Positions 27,728 through 34,926 of a stretch of 49,801 nucleotides of DNA are shown in pieces; the first letter of the stretch is position 1; each line of letters begins with the position of its first letter. The stretch comes from Leptolinea sp. (GTDB lineage Bacteria > Chloroflexota > Anaerolineae > Anaerolineales > Anaerolineaceae), in contig JAAZMZ010000030.1 of NCBI GenBank assembly GCA_012798535.1, positions 1 to 49,801 of the forward strand, given 5' to 3'. The notes below the pieces were generated by a model, which ran no database searches, was not told where the DNA came from, and saw only the letters and a program-made list of their open reading frames with translations. The position numbers and the translations under genes were made by a program.

Positions 27728-28129
27728 TTATTGACTGACCTGTCCGGAAGGTTGGGAATTTAAACTAAACGCCAGGTCGGGGCGTAATGACGCGGCCTGG
27801 CGTAAATAAACATGTTGAATATCTTTCTGCATTAATGGGGTGTTCCAGGTGAGCAGTACCCGGATGCACAGGGGCAGGTTGCCTTCCACAGGTATCTCCT
27901 GGGCGCACATCAACGGGACACCTGTCCATCCCATTTCGCGGGCTGCTCTGGCGGGAAAAGCCGCCGTGATATCCGGCGTAACAGTAAAAATGGCAGATGA
28001 CAGGTCCTCAGGAGAGAGTGAAGGATTCGCCTGCAAAATGGCCGCCAGCAGTTCCCGCGTGGAAGCCAGGATGGTTTCAGATTCATTTTTTTCGATGGTG
28101 ATTGCTCCGCGAATTCCTCTTGAATACAT
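27728..28129 (-). CDS. aroH: Chorismate mutase, AroH type
   Basis: This enzyme rearranges chorismate to prephenate, the branch point to Phe and Tyr. The 133-residue protein is the trimeric Bacillus-type (AroH) mutase: MYSRGIRGAITI places Arg7 at the known active-site position; AARAAREMGW-like helices, CAQEIPVEG with the catalytic Glu and LCIRVLL with the catalytic Arg follow. I use the ATG at 28129, which has AGGAG seven bases upstream. A longer reading frame from 28174 would run through the terminator hairpin and is rejected. It is the first structural gene of the aromatic operon and lies directly behind the attenuator. Confidence 0.95.
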   Translation of the reverse strand: MYSRGIRGAITIEKNESETILASTRELLAAILQANPSLSPEDLSSAIFTVTPDITAAFPARAAREMGWTGVPLMCAQEIPVEGNLPLCIRVLLTWNTPLMQKDIQHVYLRQAASLRPDLAFSLNSQPSGQVSQ

Positions 28130-28145
28130 GTCTTTCTCCTGGAAC

Positions 28146-28180
28146 AAAAAAAACACGATGCCGTCCGTTGGCATCGTGTT
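28146..28180 (-). terminator. Attenuator terminator upstream of aroH
   Basis: On the minus strand a perfect 11-base-pair stem (28180-28170 with 28162-28152, 7-base loop) flows into eight T (28153-28146). It lies between the leader peptide and the aroH start, 17 bases before the start codon. A strong intrinsic terminator placed here must be bypassed for the operon to be expressed. Confidence 0.92.
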
Positions 28181-28245
28181 AAGGGTTCCTTCTTCTTTCC
28201 TTCGCTTAACCTAAACCAATGGCGGCCTCAGGGCTGTGGCGCCAT
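28160..28245 (-). promoter_or_regulatory. Alternative leader folds: protector and antiterminator
   Basis: Read on the minus strand. Region 1 (28245-28238, directly after the Tyr/Phe codons) pairs with region 2 (28227-28219) with one bulged base, eight pairs, forming a protector hairpin. Region 2 extended (28226-28216) can instead pair with region 3 (28171-28160): ten pairs, one A/C mismatch and one bulged A. Region 3 covers the top of the terminator stem and its loop, so the 2:3 fold excludes the terminator. A ribosome stalled on the Tyr/Phe codons would cover region 1 and free region 2. The pairings were found by hand; energies were not computed. Confidence 0.75.
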
Positions 28246-28291
28246 AAAAATAAAAATAGGAGTAATAGCGGAAGGAAGATACGTGGTTCAT
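28211..28291 (-). CDS. Tyr/Phe-rich leader peptide of the aromatic operon
   Basis: This 26-residue peptide is too short for usual gene calling. It reads ATG at 28291-28289 to TAG at 28213-28211. Its middle, residues 8-16, is RYYSYFYFY: five Tyr and two Phe within nine codons, with one more Phe at residue 7. Those are the two end products of the operon that follows. Nearly all leader peptides of known amino-acid attenuators have such control codons. There is no ribosome site, but the predicted transcript start is only about 10 bases upstream, so it may be translated as a near-leaderless message. Its sole role is probably to time the ribosome over the downstream folds. Confidence 0.85.
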   Translation of the reverse strand: MNHVSSFRYYSYFYFYGATALRPPLV

Positions 28292-28308
28292 GGTGATTAT
28301 TTCAAAGT

Positions 28309-28336
28309 ATTTTAGCTTAAAAAATGATTAAGTCAA
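28309..28336 (-). promoter_or_regulatory. Promoter of the aromatic operon
   Basis: On the minus strand TTGACT (28336-28331) and TAAAAT (28314-28309) are 16 bases apart. The -35 box includes the stop codon of pheA. Transcription would start near 28302, about 10 bases before the leader peptide. Thus the operon has its own promoter separate from pheA. Confidence 0.7.
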
Positions 28337-29178
28337 GAGATTTCGCGAAAATTCGTCAACCGCTTCTTGGCCGGATACGAACCCAGCACCCTCAGCATGG
28401 GCGCGAATTGTTTAAGGTTCTCCAGAGCCTCCTGTACCGGTCCGTTTTCGGTGGAACCGCTCAGATCAAGGTAGAAGAGATAATCCCAGGGGGTTCCCAC
28501 CAGGGGACGCGATTCGATCTTGCACAGGTCAATATCGCGGGTGGCAAATTCGCGCATCGCGCGGTACAACGATCCCGGTTCATTGATGAGAGTAAAGACA
28601 ATGGATGTCTTGGCTTCTGAAACCGGATGGACCGGCTGCGCCGAAACCACGAGGAAACGCGTGAAATTCGCCTGATTATCTTCGATATGTTCGGCCAACA
28701 CCTGCATGCCAAAATTGCGGGCGGCCTGCAACGAGGCGATGGCTGCCAGAGAAGGGTCATTCTGGTTGCGGATGATCTTGACACTGCCGGCCGTGTCATA
28801 GACCGGTTCGACTTTTACCCCGGACATGGACTTCAGGAAACCGGCGCATTGCGCCAGAGCCTGCGGATGGCTCATAACGGTCTTGATACCATCCAAACGG
28901 GCGCCCGGCCGGGCGATCAGGCAGTGGCTGACCCGGAGATAGTGTTCTCCCACCACCCAGAGAGGATTCTGCAACAGCAGGTCATAGTTCTGATGGATAC
29001 TGCCGGCCAGAGAATTTTCGATGGGAAGAACGCCGAACTGGCAGTCGCCGGTTTTTACCGCGTTGAAAACAAGCTCAAATGATTCGCAGGGGACGGCAGA
29101 TACGTCTGCCGGAGCGAAGAATTCAAACACGGCTGCCTCTGAATAGGCTCCTGGTTCACCCTGAAAAGCTGCACGCAT
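28333..29178 (-). CDS. pheA: Prephenate dehydratase with ACT domain
   Basis: This enzyme converts prephenate to phenylpyruvate for phenylalanine. The 281-residue protein has the catalytic domain (AAFQGEPGAYSEAA, GVLPIENSLAGSI, VMSHPQALAQC, the DTAGSVKII segment and the NFTRFLVV segment) and a C-terminal ACT domain (SIVFTLINEPGSLYRAM, KIESRPLVGTPWDYLFYLD). The ESRP motif is known to form the phenylalanine feedback site. A GGGAG ribosome site supports the start. It follows a small hypothetical gene by 16 bases and ends where the operon promoter begins, so it lies outside the attenuator's control unless its transcript reads on. Confidence 0.96.
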   Translation of the reverse strand: MRAAFQGEPGAYSEAAVFEFFAPADVSAVPCESFELVFNAVKTGDCQFGVLPIENSLAGSIHQNYDLLLQNPLWVVGEHYLRVSHCLIARPGARLDGIKTVMSHPQALAQCAGFLKSMSGVKVEPVYDTAGSVKIIRNQNDPSLAAIASLQAARNFGMQVLAEHIEDNQANFTRFLVVSAQPVHPVSEAKTSIVFTLINEPGSLYRAMREFATRDIDLCKIESRPLVGTPWDYLFYLDLSGSTENGPVQEALENLKQFAPMLRVLGSYPAKKRLTNFREIS

Positions 29179-29194
29179 AAGCTCTCCCTTTGTG

Positions 29195-29425
29195 TCATTC
29201 TTCTTTCGGGGAAGTCTGATAATTTCCCCGTTTGAAGTTCCCGGTGGCTTTCGCCATAATGAGAAACGTCTCCCGGGGGTCGGCCTGTTTCATTTTATCA
29301 ATAAAACGGGCAGCTTCGATTCCGTTCAGCGTCTTTATATGCCGGTTCTTCCAGAATAACATAACCCGCCCGGTTTTTATCCTCTTTAATGAGATGTCAG
29401 AGGAAATATCTGGATTTGTTTCCAT
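29195..29425 (-). CDS. Small hypothetical protein upstream of pheA
   Basis: The 76-residue protein (from ATG at 29425; a longer frame would start inside the DoxX terminator) contains an RVMLFWKNRHIKTLNG segment and a KATGNFKRGNY segment, with no family I recognise. It is basic and soluble. It lies 16 bases upstream of pheA and is likely co-transcribed with it. The start has only a run of G immediately upstream, so it is not certain. It may be a small regulatory or accessory protein; nothing in it shows function. Confidence 0.45.
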   Translation of the reverse strand: METNPDISSDISLKRIKTGRVMLFWKNRHIKTLNGIEAARFIDKMKQADPRETFLIMAKATGNFKRGNYQTSPKEE

Positions 29426-29480
29426 GCCCCCGATTGTATACGAAAAGCAGACAGGCTGCTTTCGGGAAAAACCTGGCTTC

Positions 29481-29514
29481 AAAAAAGGCTTCTATCTTTT
29501 CAATAGAAGCCTTT
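29481..29514 (-). terminator. Intrinsic terminator of the DoxX gene
   Basis: On the minus strand a perfect 12-base-pair stem (29514-29503 with 29495-29484, 7-base loop) ends in a run of six T (29486-29481). It begins a few bases after the DoxX stop. Confidence 0.93.
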
Positions 29515-29519
29515 GCCCG

Positions 29520-30089
29520 TCATTTCTTGACCTGTCTCGGGCTAAGCACCCTTCCCAGCCTGGGCAAAACCCAGCGATCCAAACCGATCCAGCCGGCGGT
29601 CTTCCAGGCGAGTACCAGCCAGGTGGCCAGAACAAACAGCATAGGGTTGGTGCTGACGGTTCCCGCCATCAGATAGTTGACATTCATAAAACCTCCGAAA
29701 AAGGCAGCCAGACCGGTGAACACGCCGAGAATAAGAGCCGCACCGACCAGAATCTCACCGATCACCACGAAGCGACTCCAGATCACAGCATTGGGCATCA
29801 CGCTGTTCTGTAGAAAGCCCGCGTACCAACTTTGCACATCAGGATGTTCTCCGGCTGTCTTTGCCAGTGCGCCGTTCAGGAATCCCGTCAGTGCCACACC
29901 GGCTTTATCGCCGAACCAGACCGGGCTGAACAATTTCGCCCACCCGGCCATCAACCATTCATAACCGAGATACAGGCGGATAAGTAACCAAAACCAGGAC
30001 AGGCGTACATCACTGAATAAAAACCTGGCGATTGGCGGATCGGTAATTTGAACCTGACTCTTACTGGATACCTGTGCCATCGCAGACAT
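29520..30089 (-). CDS. DoxX/DoxD-like membrane protein
   Basis: The 189-residue protein has four membrane helices and matches the DoxX family (TQO small subunit/DoxD-like): RLYLGYEWLMAGWAKLFSP in helix 1, IGEILVGAALILGVFTGLAAFFGGFMNVNYLMAG in helices 2-3. In the archaeon Acidianus DoxD is part of thiosulfate:quinone oxidoreductase; bacterial relatives are tied to redox stress and quinone-linked electron flow. Its function here is unproven. A very good ribosome site (AAGAAGGAG) precedes the ATG. A palindrome lies just upstream and a strong terminator follows, so it is a single-gene unit. Confidence 0.82.
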   Translation of the reverse strand: MSAMAQVSSKSQVQITDPPIARFLFSDVRLSWFWLLIRLYLGYEWLMAGWAKLFSPVWFGDKAGVALTGFLNGALAKTAGEHPDVQSWYAGFLQNSVMPNAVIWSRFVVIGEILVGAALILGVFTGLAAFFGGFMNVNYLMAGTVSTNPMLFVLATWLVLAWKTAGWIGLDRWVLPRLGRVLSPRQVKK

Positions 30090-30119
30090 GATTTTCTCCT
30101 TCTTACTTTTTCAACTGTT

Positions 30120-30135
30120 ATAATACTAATATTAT
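30120..30135. promoter_or_regulatory. Palindrome upstream of the DoxX gene
   Basis: ATAATA (30120-30125) and TATTAT (30130-30135) are mirror arms around four bases, 30 bases upstream of the DoxX start. It overlaps the AT-rich zone where a promoter would be expected, so it is a candidate operator. AT-rich palindromes also arise by chance. Confidence 0.35.
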
Positions 30136-30282
30136 CTATATACTCTAGTTAATAAGTAAACGCAATCCCTCACATAATCTCGATGAAAGCCGAGTCACTT
30201 TTCTTGAATCGGGTGTTTTAACCTGTAGCAGGAAAAGATCGTAGATTTCAGCGGAGTCTTGTTTTTCCCCGATAATACAATA

Positions 30283-31215
30283 ATGAGACAATTTCACCTG
30301 ATAAAACCGGCAACCCGCGCGTTCTACTCGGAATTTAGAAGATCAAAGACCTTTTCGTTCTTCAACTTTCTGCACGGCTATTTTTATGCACGCTGGATCT
30401 ATTTTTACATCGGTATGGGCACCGGAAAACATCCGCTGTCCAGGTATGTTTATCCGCTGGTCGTGCGGGTAGGAAATTTGATTGTAAAAAATGCTCCTAC
30501 CGAAAACGGTCGGAAAAAAATTCAGTTTCAGGACACATATCATGGGAAAGTGGTGCCTTTGCAGGCGGCCCGCGAACTGGTTTCGGTAAAAGAAAATATC
30601 AATCTGGGCGACCTGGAAAAGATCATTCCCTACGCGCTGGCGCGCGATATCATCCTGAAAAATCCCGATCATATCGTGGCCATCGACTGCCCCTGCCGCA
30701 TGGTCAGCGATAATCCCTGCCTGCCTTTGGATGTCTGCCTGGTTATCGGGGAGCCCTTTGCCAGCCTTGTGCTGGAACAACAACCCGGGCACAGCCGGGT
30801 CATCTCTTCTGAAGAAGCGCAGGCCATCATTAAAGCGGAAGATGAACGTGGTCATGTACACCACGCATTTTTTAAAGACGCCATGATGGGGCGCTTCTAC
30901 GCCATCTGTAACTGCTGCCCGTGCTGCTGCGCAGCGATTAATGCTCAGCGCAAAGGCACGCCTATGCTGGCATCGTCAGGGTATGTGGCGAGAATAGATG
31001 AAAGTAAATGCCGCGCCTGTGGAATCTGCGCAAAAATCTGTCCATTTTCTGCTATTTCGCAAAACGGTAGCGTCAAGGTTGATCCGAAGGTCTGCATGGG
31101 CTGCGGTGTGTGTGTCAACCACTGCCGGTTCGATGCCGTCCACCTGGAACGGATGGAAGAACGTGGAGAACCCCTGGAAATCCGAGAACTTATCCGCCAT
31201 CATCAAGCGGGCTAA
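30283..31215 (+). CDS. Cysteine-rich iron-sulfur protein with two [4Fe-4S] ferredoxin motifs
   Basis: From the ATG at 30283 the protein has 310 residues (a TTG at 30259 would add eight). A conserved-looking N-terminal third is followed by DCPCRM (near 136), a Cys-poor stretch, then an unusual cluster CNCCPCCC (near 209-216). The C-terminus carries two classical CxxCxxCxxxCP/CR ferredoxin motifs (near 243-253 and 271-281), each able to hold a [4Fe-4S] cluster. The two extra Cys groups could bind another cluster or a corrinoid/metal. It looks like an electron-transfer or reductase accessory protein of anaerobes. I do not know a named family, and no catalytic partner is adjacent. Confidence 0.72.
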   Translation: MRQFHLIKPATRAFYSEFRRSKTFSFFNFLHGYFYARWIYFYIGMGTGKHPLSRYVYPLVVRVGNLIVKNAPTENGRKKIQFQDTYHGKVVPLQAARELVSVKENINLGDLEKIIPYALARDIILKNPDHIVAIDCPCRMVSDNPCLPLDVCLVIGEPFASLVLEQQPGHSRVISSEEAQAIIKAEDERGHVHHAFFKDAMMGRFYAICNCCPCCCAAINAQRKGTPMLASSGYVARIDESKCRACGICAKICPFSAISQNGSVKVDPKVCMGCGVCVNHCRFDAVHLERMEERGEPLEIRELIRHHQAG

Positions 31216-31293
31216 TCAGGCAATCAAACAAAAGGCATGCTTCAATAAACCGGCGAGCCATCACAATTAAACCAATTCAAATATTATTGACTC

Positions 31294-31323
31294 TTGCATC
31301 CGGCGGGAAAAAAATTGTATAGT
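31294..31323 (+). promoter_or_regulatory. Candidate promoter
   Basis: TTGCAT (31294-31299) and TATAGT (31318-31323) are 18 bases apart, about 55 bases upstream of the start at 31379. A TTGACT lies just upstream (31287-31292) but is at poor spacing. Confidence 0.45.
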
Positions 31324-31378
31324 ATAGGTAAGAGGGGAGTGGACGGCCCGACTGAAGACGATGACTGGAGAAGGAACC

Positions 31379-31984
31379 ATGAGTCTTCTACAAGGTTTAT
31401 TCGCGGATAAAAAACAGGCCACCCAGCTACAATCAGCGTATGCCCTTGGTTTGCAGCAGGCAAGGGAACACCTTTGGGAAGCCGCGCTTCCCAATTTTTT
31501 AATCGCGGTAGATCTGGCTCACAGTTACACAAAAGCCCAGGTCATGCTCTGCCTGTGTTACAGCCATCAGGTGGATGAGGAATCTGTCAAAATCCATCTG
31601 CGCCATCTGCAAAAAGCCGATCCTCGGCTGGCGGAAAAAATTGCCGGCCTGCCCGGCGCGGCGCGGGTTCTGTGTCTTGGCACCAGTGATGAACTCGAAT
31701 CACCGCAATTCACCCGCGTGCTGGTCGACCTTCGCGACCATCACAAACTGCCTTCCCTGTTTGATCTGCGCCTGACTCCATCGGCGTATATCAAACTGAT
31801 CCTCGGAATGGTGGATGAAGGATATATCACACGCGTCAAGATTAAAGACACCCGCAACGCGGCGGACCTGCCTGAACTGTGCTGCCCGAGCCTGACTCAA
31901 AAGGGAGAGGCTGCTCTGGATGTCTGGGAATCGACCTTTTCGATATTCGCCGACAATGTGATGGCTCTAATCGAACGGGATTGA
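31379..31984 (+). CDS. Hypothetical protein with TPR-like N-terminus
   Basis: The 201-residue protein starts at the ATG at 31379, behind a strong GGAGAAGG site. Residues 15-75 look like one or two tetratricopeptide-type helix pairs (AYALGLQQAREHLWEAALPNFLIAVDLAHSYTKAQVMLCLCY). The second half (HHKLPSLFDLRLTPSAYIKLILGMVDEGYITRVKI) resembles a winged-helix module, ending in EAALDVWESTFSIFADNV. This suggests an adaptor or regulator, but I cannot assign a family. It has its own promoter and no clear operon partner; the next gene follows 64 bases later on the same strand. Confidence 0.6.
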   Translation: MSLLQGLFADKKQATQLQSAYALGLQQAREHLWEAALPNFLIAVDLAHSYTKAQVMLCLCYSHQVDEESVKIHLRHLQKADPRLAEKIAGLPGAARVLCLGTSDELESPQFTRVLVDLRDHHKLPSLFDLRLTPSAYIKLILGMVDEGYITRVKIKDTRNAADLPELCCPSLTQKGEAALDVWESTFSIFADNVMALIERD

Positions 31985-32048
31985 TTTTTTCCTGCTGTCA
32001 GTTGAGAGCGATTTCAGGTTATCATTGGCGTTCTGTGAGGAAAACCGT

Positions 32049-32402
32049 ATGAAGATCACAAACGCCAGAGACCTGCTTGATCCGGGTCAATCTGCCATTG
32101 TTTTTTTTACACATGGACAGGATTTTCACATCGATAATCTGGGGGAAGGGGAAACCGGAAGCTGGATCCTGAATCCAGACCTGGTCAGGAAAGTAGATAA
32201 GGTCATTGTCTATCTGCGGGATGAGATGCGCCGGATTAATCATGTCTATATGGGGAATTTCCACAGTCTGCGCAAGGGAGAACGATCCCGCCGCTGGATT
32301 GTGCGGTTCACCGGCATGACCGAATTGGGGACAACCGGCGTTCACTGGCTTGAATTTGGTAATGGCAGCACAGCTCCGGTCAACTACGTGGAAAACGCCT
32401 GA
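32049..32402 (+). CDS. Hypothetical protein, about 117 residues
   Basis: I use the ATG at 32049, behind GTGAGG; a TTG at 32025 could extend it. The protein is soluble, with NARDLLDPGQSAIVFFTHGQDFHIDNL at the start and a basic RKGERSRRWIVRFTGM stretch later. It ends in WLEFGNGSTAPVNY. No motif tells me its function. It may be co-transcribed with the preceding TPR-like gene. It converges on the DUF6311-like gene with 18 bases between stops. Confidence 0.5.
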   Translation: MKITNARDLLDPGQSAIVFFTHGQDFHIDNLGEGETGSWILNPDLVRKVDKVIVYLRDEMRRINHVYMGNFHSLRKGERSRRWIVRFTGMTELGTTGVHWLEFGNGSTAPVNYVENA

Positions 32403-32420
32403 CTCAATAACCACCGAGGA

Positions 32421-34748
32421 TCAATTCTCCGGGGCAAACACAGCCGTATCCAGTATCCGGCCGGTTTGTGGATCCATAACTACGACGTTCAGGCCATTCT
32501 GGTGATACGAATAATCACGCCCATTCACCTTGATCATTGCGTCTTCCACTTCTGAAATCCGGCCGGCGCTGCTCAGGGTCATATCAACCGGCGGCCGCCA
32601 CTCGTTGATTTCCCGCCCTTCGTCAAGGGTGTATTCTATCTTTTGATCCGATGAAATTTCGAGGATCACCCTGTCCCCTGAAATCACGGCCAGGTAACTC
32701 TTCCCAGGCTCTAGCGGCAGATTGAGTTCCAATCCTTTGAAATGTAAAGTGGTAAGCACACCGTCATCACGCAGCGCCGAGATATCATCCATAGCGGACA
32801 GAATCAGCAGTTTATCCTTATAGTGCAACAGGAAATCTTCAAGCGAAAGTCCTCCGCAGTTAGCCAGATCGGCCGTTATGGCGATATCGGGATAGTCCAG
32901 GGGTTGTTTTTCGAATCCGGGCGCCAGCACCCATTCCTTATTGACATAGGCGAAGAACTTATTTTTGTCGTACAGATCACATAACTGGCGGAAAAGCTCA
33001 GAGCTTTTAATGATATACATTTCTCCCGGCACAGGCTGGCCATTCTTCAGGGCCGCCAGCTTCTCCTGCGCGGCAGGTTCAAGCTGCGGGCTTTGCCGGG
33101 CAAAATAGGAATAGTTGATGTTCAGGCCGTTTTCGGCTGCGTACCGGGTCAATTGATCCCAGTTTTGCAGATTTAATGGAAGGATCACCACCGAATTAAA
33201 ACGAGATGCGGCTTCCTCCCAGAATTCTGACCGCAGGGTGGTATGTTTGCCCTGTGGATTTTCGAACTCGGTGTGAAATTGCTGCAAACGGGGTTCAACC
33301 TCGATCACCTGAACCGAAAATGCCGCCAGCAAAATGACCGCATTCAGCCACTCCCGGCGGGTAAATGTGGATGCCTGCCCGATGGCAAAAATAAAAATCA
33401 GATAATAGACAGGCCACAGCATACGCTCTGTTCCCCTGAACACCCCCCATAATTTCATAATGGGCTCAGGCAGATTGTACGTGAAGAGAATCCGGTCATT
33501 CAGGGTGATCACGTGGCTCAGGGCGAAGATGACCAGCACCGGAATGATCAGCCACAGGCCGGCGTTTTGTTCAAAGATCCTGCCGGAAGTTATTTTTCGC
33601 TGGATGATTTGAACCACCAGTCCTGCGAAAAACAACAGGATGATCCCCGATCCGAGGTAATTGACATTCATCGTGTAAGTATCCGGCGCCAACGGCAACG
33701 GTTGGAAGAACCGCGACCACCCCGGCAGAGGATTAATAAAGGCATTGAGATTGGCTTTAAAATACCCCAGCCCGGCATCCGACATATCCACAGAAGCTGT
33801 GAAGAAACCGACGATCCACATGGTCAACCCGACAGACACCAGACTGATTAGCAGTCTGCCAATGACCGGTCGCATCCGTCGGTCTTTCAGGTACTGCTCC
33901 AGTAATGTTCCACAGAAAATCACAAAGGTCATTACGAAGAAATATCCCTGAATGAGCACCGCCATGACATGCACCAGAGGCCACAGGGAATTGTGCTTCG
34001 AGCTTTTTTTATTCAGGAAATACAGATAGAGAGCCAATAAAACGATCCACTGGCCGGTGAGCGGTGTGTATCGGAAAACTCGGAACAGGAGGATATCCGC
34101 CGTGCAGAAAAAGAGCGGGGCGATCAATCCGGCCAGGCGTTTAGCGGAAGTTTCGTAAAGGATAAGGGAGGACAACGCACCCTGCAGGACGAAGCAGGCC
34201 AGAGTCCACCAACCAAAATATTGGAATGTTCGAGGCAGTAGAAAATTGAAGAGTTTCAGTGGAATAGCCAGCAGTGGAATAGAATCCATAAAACACATGC
34301 AGGTTCCTATGGGATACCCCAGGCTGCACGAAAAACCAATAGGGAACATCCAGGGATCGTTGCGGTAGAACACCCAGCCCAGGTAGTGCTGGGCGTTGTC
34401 GCCCAGGTTGAACAACCAGTCTACGCGGCCCGTATCCAGCGTGCCGATTCCATAAATCAGGTAGAAGATTAACGCGCCAGTCAAACCACCTGTGAAGGCC
34501 AGTAGAGGCCTGGGATTTTCCATACCGGCGTTGATCCTTATCAATCCCCGGATGAAGAGGGCGAAGAAGAGCGAAAAGATAATCAACAACAGCATCTGCA
34601 CGGGCAGACTGCGCTCGGTGAATTTCAATCCGGCTGAAACCAGCGGTGTCCACAGATCTCTCAATAACCAGGCGAGTAGGCCACCTGGAAATAGCGATAC
34701 CATCAGGTATGTGGTTTCTGCTCTGGAGATCTTGATTTTTTCGAACAT
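32421..34748 (-). CDS. DUF6311-like polytopic membrane protein (GT-C-like)
   Basis: The 775-residue protein (ATG at 34748) has about 12 membrane helices in its first two thirds and a soluble C-terminal domain. The segment DNAQHYLGWVFYRNDPWMFPIG, then YPIGTCMCFMDSIPLLAIPLKL and FQYFGWW, matches what I recall of the DUF6311 family. That family is related to bacterial membrane glycosyltransferases that use lipid-linked sugars. It therefore probably modifies envelope glycans, like the two other membrane transferases in this window, but the reaction is unknown. No strong ribosome site is visible. A GTG 24 bases further upstream is an alternative start. Confidence 0.7.
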   Translation of the reverse strand: MFEKIKISRAETTYLMVSLFPGGLLAWLLRDLWTPLVSAGLKFTERSLPVQMLLLIIFSLFFALFIRGLIRINAGMENPRPLLAFTGGLTGALIFYLIYGIGTLDTGRVDWLFNLGDNAQHYLGWVFYRNDPWMFPIGFSCSLGYPIGTCMCFMDSIPLLAIPLKLFNFLLPRTFQYFGWWTLACFVLQGALSSLILYETSAKRLAGLIAPLFFCTADILLFRVFRYTPLTGQWIVLLALYLYFLNKKSSKHNSLWPLVHVMAVLIQGYFFVMTFVIFCGTLLEQYLKDRRMRPVIGRLLISLVSVGLTMWIVGFFTASVDMSDAGLGYFKANLNAFINPLPGWSRFFQPLPLAPDTYTMNVNYLGSGIILLFFAGLVVQIIQRKITSGRIFEQNAGLWLIIPVLVIFALSHVITLNDRILFTYNLPEPIMKLWGVFRGTERMLWPVYYLIFIFAIGQASTFTRREWLNAVILLAAFSVQVIEVEPRLQQFHTEFENPQGKHTTLRSEFWEEAASRFNSVVILPLNLQNWDQLTRYAAENGLNINYSYFARQSPQLEPAAQEKLAALKNGQPVPGEMYIIKSSELFRQLCDLYDKNKFFAYVNKEWVLAPGFEKQPLDYPDIAITADLANCGGLSLEDFLLHYKDKLLILSAMDDISALRDDGVLTTLHFKGLELNLPLEPGKSYLAVISGDRVILEISSDQKIEYTLDEGREINEWRPPVDMTLSSAGRISEVEDAMIKVNGRDYSYHQNGLNVVVMDPQTGRILDTAVFAPEN

Positions 34749-34926
34749 AGTCAATATTGTACCCGGCCTCACGTATCTTCAAGTCATTGCAGCCTGCATT
34801 TCGGGAGTACTTTTGATAGAATTGAAACTGGTGATGTGACACAGTGAGTATTATCGACCTTCGGGATGAGGCAATATGCAAGGCACGCTTCGATCCCGAC
34901 CGCGACACTCCAACAGGAGGAAAACC

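Noticed and set aside
28130..28174. Upstream extension of aroH by 15 residues
   Set aside because: The extension would be coded by the terminator stem and T-run, and the ATG at 28129 has a perfect ribosome site.
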